Shown: positions 59,997 to 64,000 of the stretch, piece by piece | How positions within the stretch are numbered: position 1 is the stretch's first letter | How the letters are laid out: the number at the start of each line of letters is the position of its first letter | The notes under the pieces: generated by a model | Databases searched by the model: none | What the model was told of the DNA's origin: nothing | Seen by the model: the letters and a program-made list of their open reading frames with translations, nothing else | Source: CAJPPJ01 sp963536495 | GTDB lineage: Bacteria; Bacillota_I; Bacilli_A; RF39; UBA660 | DNA length: 64,000 bases | Assembly (NCBI GenBank): GCA_963536495.1 | Contig: CAUTAF010000007.1 | Location: forward strand, 16,662-80,661 | Direction of reading: 5' to 3' | Position numbers and translations under genes: made by a program

Positions 59997-61076
59997 ATGT
60001 CTAAAGAATTAAAAACTTTTAAAGATAAAGAAGAATATTTAATAAAAAAAGGAAAAGAAGAGGGATTTATTACATATGAAGAAATAGCTAAGACTTTAAA
60101 AGGTTTAGATGTTGATTCTGATAATTTAGATGAACTATACAATAAATTAATTGCTAATAATATAGAAGTAATTTCTGAAGAAGAAAATAATGATGATACA
60201 GAAACAGAACTATTTACTGAAGATTTAGAAAGTACTAAAGATGTAAAAATAAATGATTCAGTAAAAATGTATTTAAAAGAAATTGGTAAGATAAAACTTT
60301 TATCTGCTGATGAAGAATTTGAATATGCTAAAAGAGCAGTAGAAGGGGATGAAGAAGCTAAGAAAAAGCTTAGTGAATCTAACTTAAGATTAGTTGTATC
60401 TATTGCAAAAAGATACTTAGGAAGAGGTTTAAGATTCTTAGACCTTATTCAAGAAGGAAATATTGGTTTAATGAAAGCAGTAGATAAGTTTGATCCAGAT
60501 AAAGGGTTTAAATTTTCTACTTATGCTACATGGTGGATTAGACAAGCTATTACAAGAGCTATAGCAGATCAAGCAAGAACTATAAGAATACCAGTTCATA
60601 TGGTTGAAACTATGAATAAGTTAAAAAGAGAAGAAAGACAATTACAACAAGAATTAAATAGAGAACCAACTGATGAAGAACTTGCTGAAAGAATGGGAAT
60701 GCCAGTAGATAAGATAAGAGAAGTACATAAGATAGGACAAGATCCAGTATCTCTTGAAACACCAATTGGTGAAGAAAATGATTCACATTTAGGAGACTTT
60801 ATTAAAGATGAAAGTTCTATGTCTCCAGAAAAATATGCTATTAGTGAAATGTTAAAAAGTGAACTAAATGATGTTTTAAAAACACTTACTGAAAGAGAAG
60901 AAAAAGTATTAAGACTTAGATTTGGAATAGATGATGGTCAAAGTTTAACTTTAGAAGAAGTAGGTAAGATATTTGGAGTTACGAGAGAAAGAATTAGACA
61001 AATAGAATCTAAAGCTTTAAGAAAATTAAAACATCCATCTCGTAGTAAAAAATTAAAAGATTTCTTAATAAATTAA
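59997..61076 (+). CDS. rpoD: Primary sigma factor RpoD/SigA
   Basis: A 359-residue housekeeping sigma factor. Region 1.1 is represented by about the first 90 acidic residues. Region 2 is highly conserved (LRLVVSIAKRYLGRGLRFLDLIQEGNIGLMKAVDKFD, then YATWWIRQAITRAIADQARTIRIPVHM). Region 4.2 is LEEVGKIFGVTRERIRQIESKALRKL. It fits the TTGACA/TATAAT promoters seen throughout the window. It starts 1 nt after dnaG ends. Confidence 0.97.
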   Translation: MSKELKTFKDKEEYLIKKGKEEGFITYEEIAKTLKGLDVDSDNLDELYNKLIANNIEVISEEENNDDTETELFTEDLESTKDVKINDSVKMYLKEIGKIKLLSADEEFEYAKRAVEGDEEAKKKLSESNLRLVVSIAKRYLGRGLRFLDLIQEGNIGLMKAVDKFDPDKGFKFSTYATWWIRQAITRAIADQARTIRIPVHMVETMNKLKREERQLQQELNREPTDEELAERMGMPVDKIREVHKIGQDPVSLETPIGEENDSHLGDFIKDESSMSPEKYAISEMLKSELNDVLKTLTEREEKVLRLRFGIDDGQSLTLEEVGKIFGVTRERIRQIESKALRKLKHPSRSKKLKDFLIN

Positions 61077-61106
61077 TAACAAGATTATATACTTGTTATT
61101 TTTTAT
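61075..61106 (+). terminator. Intrinsic terminator after rpoD
   Basis: AATAACAAG / CTTGTTATT stem with a T6 tail, overlapping the stop codon. Confidence 0.82.
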
Positions 61107-61183
61107 TTAAGGTGTATATTAGAATTATAAATGACTTTATATTTTAAATAGCTAAATTTGTTATTTGTATTTTAGGGGAAAAT

Positions 61184-61534
61184 ATGAGAAATTTAATAAA
61201 AATATTTTTAAGTGTTACTGTAATTATAATTTTAATTATATTTAGTGATAAAGTAAATGCTTTAGAAGTTATATCAAAAGAAATCTTTGAATATACTATA
61301 GAACAAACTGCTCCAGAAGATTTAGATTTATCTTTTAAAAATGGAACAATTTATAGTGATAAATATTTAAAAGAAATTGAAGAACTTAATGAAAGACATA
61401 AAAAATCAAATGATGAAAATAATAATAATTATCAAATTAATAAAAAAGAAATTTATTATGGTATTACTGATATAAATCAGATATACTACACAGTAGCAAT
61501 GATTTTTTATTTAAGTACAATAACAAGAAAATAA
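61184..61534 (+). CDS. Small exported protein of unknown function
   Basis: A 116-residue protein with an N-terminal signal or anchor helix (SVTVIIILIIFSDKVNA) and a polar, Asn/Lys/Glu-rich outer part. A short hydrophobic patch (IYYTVAMIFYLSTI) lies at the C-terminus. AGGGGAA precedes the ATG. I recognise no family. It stands alone between terminators, with an A/T-rich region of 107 bp upstream in which I see no clear promoter. Confidence 0.55.
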   Translation: MRNLIKIFLSVTVIIILIIFSDKVNALEVISKEIFEYTIEQTAPEDLDLSFKNGTIYSDKYLKEIEELNERHKKSNDENNNNYQINKKEIYYGITDINQIYYTVAMIFYLSTITRK

Positions 61535-61556
61535 ATAATAATATTTATTTTCTTGT
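61521..61556 (+). terminator. Hairpin after the small exported protein gene
   Basis: CAAGAAAATAAAT / ATTTATTTTCTTG inverted repeat at the 3' end of the gene. The T run is poor, and the trmK -35 overlaps its right arm. Confidence 0.55.
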
Positions 61557-61580
61557 AAAAAATTAATTTAATTATATAAT
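61553..61580 (+). promoter_or_regulatory. Promoter of trmK, apparently leaderless
   Basis: TTGTAA, a 16-bp spacer and TATAAT. The -10 ends 6 nt before the ATG, so transcription should start at or next to the start codon. Confidence 0.65.
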
Positions 61581-61586
61581 AAACTT

Positions 61587-62195
61587 ATGTTGTCAAAGAG
61601 ATTAAAATTTATTGCTGATAAAGTAAAAGCAAAAGAAAATGTAATGGATGTAGCATGTGATCATGGATTACTTGCAATTTATTTAGAAAAAGAAAAAAAT
61701 TGTAGAGTAATAGCTAGTGATATAAAGAAAACTGCAATAGAAGGTGCTTTAGAAAATAAGAAAAAGTATAATTCTAATGTAGAATTTTTTGTTTCTGATG
61801 GACTTAGTAAGTTAAATGAAGATATAACTACAGTTATAATAGCAGGACTTGGAAGTCAAACAGCAATAGAAATATTAGATACCGATTTAAAAAATGTTAA
61901 CACCTTAATTGTTTCAGTCCAAAAAGATTTAGAAGACTTTAGAAGATTTATTCATACTAAAGGATTTATTATAGAAGAATCTTTAGTATTTGATAAGAAA
62001 TATTACAATGTATTTTATTTAACTAAAGGAAAAGAAAGATATTCTGATATAGAATATAAATATGGAAAAGATTTAATTGATAATAAAGATAATCTTGATT
62101 ATTTTTTAGATTTAAAGACAAGATACGAAAACAAAGATGATAAAGATTTAGAAGTTATAATAGACAGATTAAAGAGGTTAAGTAAAAGTACTTGA
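61587..62195 (+). CDS. trmK: tRNA (adenine-22-N1) methyltransferase TrmK
   Basis: A 202-residue Rossmann-fold SAM methyltransferase that methylates A22 in bacterial tRNA. The family start MLSKRLKFIADKV, the SAM loop DVACDHGLLAIYL, ASDIKKTAIEGA and the motif IIAGLGSQTAIEIL (normally AGMGG) agree with TrmK. It lies just downstream of rpoD, as in Bacillus. There is no Shine-Dalgarno site; the TATAAT promoter is directly before the ATG. Confidence 0.92.
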   Translation: MLSKRLKFIADKVKAKENVMDVACDHGLLAIYLEKEKNCRVIASDIKKTAIEGALENKKKYNSNVEFFVSDGLSKLNEDITTVIIAGLGSQTAIEILDTDLKNVNTLIVSVQKDLEDFRRFIHTKGFIIEESLVFDKKYYNVFYLTKGKERYSDIEYKYGKDLIDNKDNLDYFLDLKTRYENKDDKDLEVIIDRLKRLSKST

Positions 62196-62220
62196 CTACA
62201 AAAAAATAAAATTATATAAT
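62192..62220 (+). promoter_or_regulatory. Promoter of rpsP
   Basis: TTGACT, a 17-bp spacer and a perfect TATAAT; the -35 overlaps the trmK stop codon. Confidence 0.82.
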
Positions 62221-62242
62221 TTATATATCTAAGGAGGAAAAA

Positions 62243-62527
62243 ATGGCAGTTAAAATTAGATTAACTAGAATGGGTGCTAAAAAAAGACCTATATATAGAA
62301 TAGTAGCTAGTGATTCTAGAAGACCAAGAGATGGACAATACCTAGAATTAATTGGAACATATAATCCTGGATTTGATAATAAAGAAAAAGAATTATCAGT
62401 AAATAAAGAAGTAGCATTAAAATGGTTAAATAGAGGTGCTATACCAACTGATACAGCAAGAAATTTATTATCAGAAACTGGAGTTATGAAAGAATTTGCT
62501 TTTTCAAAACAAAAAGGAAACAAGTAA
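62243..62527 (+). CDS. rpsP: 30S ribosomal protein S16
   Basis: A 94-residue S16. MAVKIRLTRMGAKKRPIYRIVASDSRRPRDGQYLELIGTYNP is an unmistakable family start. AAGGAGG precedes the ATG at ideal distance. It is followed 1 nt later by the KH-domain gene, as in the common rpsP-khpA order, but rimM and trmD do not follow. Confidence 0.97.
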   Translation: MAVKIRLTRMGAKKRPIYRIVASDSRRPRDGQYLELIGTYNPGFDNKEKELSVNKEVALKWLNRGAIPTDTARNLLSETGVMKEFAFSKQKGNK

Positions 62528-62528
62528 T

Positions 62529-62762
62529 ATGTTAGTAAAAGTAACTGAAGATTTAGTAAAATTAGTTATAAAAAAGATAGATGAATTAGAAGTTAAAGAA
62601 TTAGCTTCCAATGATGAAAATGAAGTTTTTATTAAAGTTATGGTAAATAGTGAAGATTATGATAATGTAATAAGTGTTATATCTTCAATTAAAACTTTAG
62701 TACAAGCTAAAAGTTATTTAGAAAATGATAAGAAGATAAAGATTGAAGTAGATAAATTCTAG
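62529..62762 (+). CDS. khpA: KhpA-like small KH protein with a degenerate GxxG loop
   Basis: A 77-residue protein at the conserved KhpA/YlqC position directly after rpsP. Length and pattern (VKLVIKKIDELEVKEL..., FIKVMVNSEDYDNVISVISSIKTLVQA...KIKIEVD) follow KhpA. The RNA-binding loop normally reading G-K-x-G-R is replaced by SVISS. KhpA normally pairs with KhpB and binds RNA, so this one may have lost or changed that ability. I start at the ATG at 62529, directly after rpsP, since an upstream ATG lies inside rpsP. Confidence 0.72.
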   Translation: MLVKVTEDLVKLVIKKIDELEVKELASNDENEVFIKVMVNSEDYDNVISVISSIKTLVQAKSYLENDKKIKIEVDKF

Positions 62763-62816
62763 TTTAATCTTTTTTTCTTTATTTCTTTAAGGTATAATTT
62801 TAGTAGGAGAGATAAT

Positions 62817-63596
62817 ATGAAAACAAGAATAATAAGTGCTTTAATTATGACACTCTTATTTGTGCCATTACTTTTTATAGGAGGAGAATACTTTAAGATA
62901 GTAGTTAGTTTACTTGGAGTATTTGCAACAAGAGAACTTCTTAATTCTAAGGGTAAGACTATATCTAATATATTTAAAATACTTGCATATGCTTTTACAT
63001 TTATAATGATTTATTTTTCTAAGGGATTACTAGATTCTAGATTTATAATGTTATTTTTAGCAATTATATTAATGATTCCTTTATTTACAAAAGAAAAAGA
63101 ATTTAATGTAGAAGACGCATTTTTTATAATATCATCAGTACTTTTAACATCACTTCCTTTGAGATATTTTTTAAATATTAGAACAGAAAGATTTGGACTT
63201 GCAATATATCTTGTACTTATTCCAATAATTACAGATTCATTTGCATATATAACAGGAAGTTTAATTGGAAGACATAAGTTAATTGAAAGAATTTCACCTA
63301 AGAAAACTATAGAAGGTGCAGTAGGTGGTTTTGTAGCTTCTAGTATATTTTGTACTATGTTTTATATGGTAGTTATTAATACTCGTGCAAATATGGTTGC
63401 TGTTTTATTAAGTACAATGTTTTTATCTATAATTTCTCAACTTGGAGATTTAGTATTTTCATCTATTAAAAGATATTTTAATATTAAAGATTTTTCTAAA
63501 TTAATACCAGGTCATGGAGGAATACTAGATAGAATAGATTCATTAATATTTGTAATTATAGCTTACAGTATACTTATACTTGGAGGACTTATATGA
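62817..63596 (+). CDS. cdsA: Phosphatidate cytidylyltransferase CdsA
   Basis: A 259-residue polytopic membrane enzyme making CDP-diacylglycerol from phosphatidate and CTP. The C-terminal signature SSIKRYFNIKDFSKLIPGHGGILDRIDSLIF is typical, and DSFAYITGSLIGRHKLIERISPKKTIEGAVGG precedes it. It has seven or eight hydrophobic segments. TATAAT and AGGAGA lie upstream. The stop overlaps the next ATG (ATGA), giving the conserved cdsA-rseP pair. Confidence 0.95.
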   Translation: MKTRIISALIMTLLFVPLLFIGGEYFKIVVSLLGVFATRELLNSKGKTISNIFKILAYAFTFIMIYFSKGLLDSRFIMLFLAIILMIPLFTKEKEFNVEDAFFIISSVLLTSLPLRYFLNIRTERFGLAIYLVLIPIITDSFAYITGSLIGRHKLIERISPKKTIEGAVGGFVASSIFCTMFYMVVINTRANMVAVLLSTMFLSIISQLGDLVFSSIKRYFNIKDFSKLIPGHGGILDRIDSLIFVIIAYSILILGGLI

Positions 63597-64000
63597 ATTT
63601 AATATATTTTTTAATTATTTTAGGAGTTATTGTACTAGTTCATGAATTTGGACATTTTATAATGGCGAAACTATTTAATGTATATGTATTTGAATTTGCA
63701 ATAGGTATGGGACCTAAAATATTTGAAATAAAAGGTAAAGAAACAGTTTATAGTATTAGACTTTTACCACTTGGAGGATTCGTTTCTTTAGCAGGTGAAG
63801 AAGATCAAATAGAAAAATCTAAAGAGATAGCGGAAGATAGACTTTTAAATAATAAAAAAATCTATCAAAGATTTTTAATTATGGTATTTGGAGTAGTAAA
63901 TAACTTCATCTTAGCATTTTTAATATTCTTTATGGTATTTTTATTTAATGGAAGTCCTAGTCAAAGTACTAAGATAGTAGATGTAGAAAAAGATACACCA
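63593..64000 (+). CDS. rseP: Site-2 intramembrane metalloprotease RseP (3' end outside window)
   Basis: The first 136 codons of a RIP zinc metalloprotease that cleaves membrane-bound anti-sigma factors or signal-peptide remnants. HEFGH at residues 17-21 inside the first membrane helix is the catalytic zinc motif. FAIGMGPKIFEIKGKETVYSIRLLPLGGFV is the family's conserved cytoplasmic loop, and a second membrane helix (FGVVNNFILAFLIFFMVFLF) follows. The PDZ and C-terminal LDG motifs lie beyond the window edge. Confidence 0.94.
   Translation, partial: MNLIYFLIILGVIVLVHEFGHFIMAKLFNVYVFEFAIGMGPKIFEIKGKETVYSIRLLPLGGFVSLAGEEDQIEKSKEIAEDRLLNNKKIYQRFLIMVFGVVNNFILAFLIFFMVFLFNGSPSQSTKIVDVEKDTP

Overview
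The window is very AT-rich (my estimate is below 30% GC) and carries a dense, almost entirely plus-strand bacterial core genome. The gene set points to a low-GC Gram-positive of the Bacilli/Tenericutes type: PolC together with a short DnaE, an hrcA-grpE-dnaK-dnaJ operon behind CIRCE operators, ylxR next to nusA and infB, and trmK near rpoD and dnaG. UGA acts as a stop (for example at the ends of hrcA, the rluB-like gene and cdsA) and Trp is encoded by UGG, so this is not a Mycoplasma/Spiroplasma-type genetic code. FtsA, FtsZ and surface proteins with sortase-like tails suggest a walled, probably host-associated and uncultured lineage. The exact taxon cannot be fixed from the sequence.

Layout. 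1-7 kb: nrnA (start missing), ysxC, der, an NfeD/stomatin-family pair, a GspF/PilC-type protein with a prepilin peptidase, and a YfcE-like phosphoesterase. 7.0-9.7 kb: a probable composite transposon bounded by 27-bp direct repeats and two internally deleted IS1202-like ends. It carries a promoter, a 15-codon leader ORF, an attenuator-like terminator and three genes, one with an HExxH motif. 9.7-19.9 kb: trigger factor, the heat-shock operon with two tandem CIRCE-like operators, asnS, a pseudouridine synthase and two lipid genes. 19.9-33.0 kb: four tandem paralogous giant surface proteins (leucine-rich repeats, Rib-like domains, calcium-binding repeats, NPKTG tails). One has a (TA)15 tract placed where its promoter should be. 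33.0-36.4 kb: ftsA-ftsZ, followed by a NUDIX gene inserted together with a second copy of the ftsZ 3' tail.

36.4-49.5 kb: mutS, two unrecognised genes, a short rimP, nusA-rnpM-infB-rbfA, a signal-peptide protein plus VirB6/TrbL-like protein pair, a decayed second copy of the transposon cassette, and rpmB, the only intact core gene on the minus strand. 49.6-64 kb: replication and transcription genes (dnaE, an unknown gene, polC with two complete exonuclease domains, dnaG, rpoD), then trmK, rpsP, a khpA-like gene, cdsA and the start of rseP.

The core genes form compact operons with frequent 4-14 nt overlaps and short intergenic regions containing a terminator and a promoter. Accessory material is confined to a few junctions: after yfcE, between dgk and ftsA, after ftsZ, and between rbfA and rpmB. 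The strongest candidates for undescribed biology are the transposon-borne HExxH cassette with its attenuator and decayed sister copy, the tandem-exonuclease PolC, the TA-tract surface-protein array, and the ftsZ-tail insertion.
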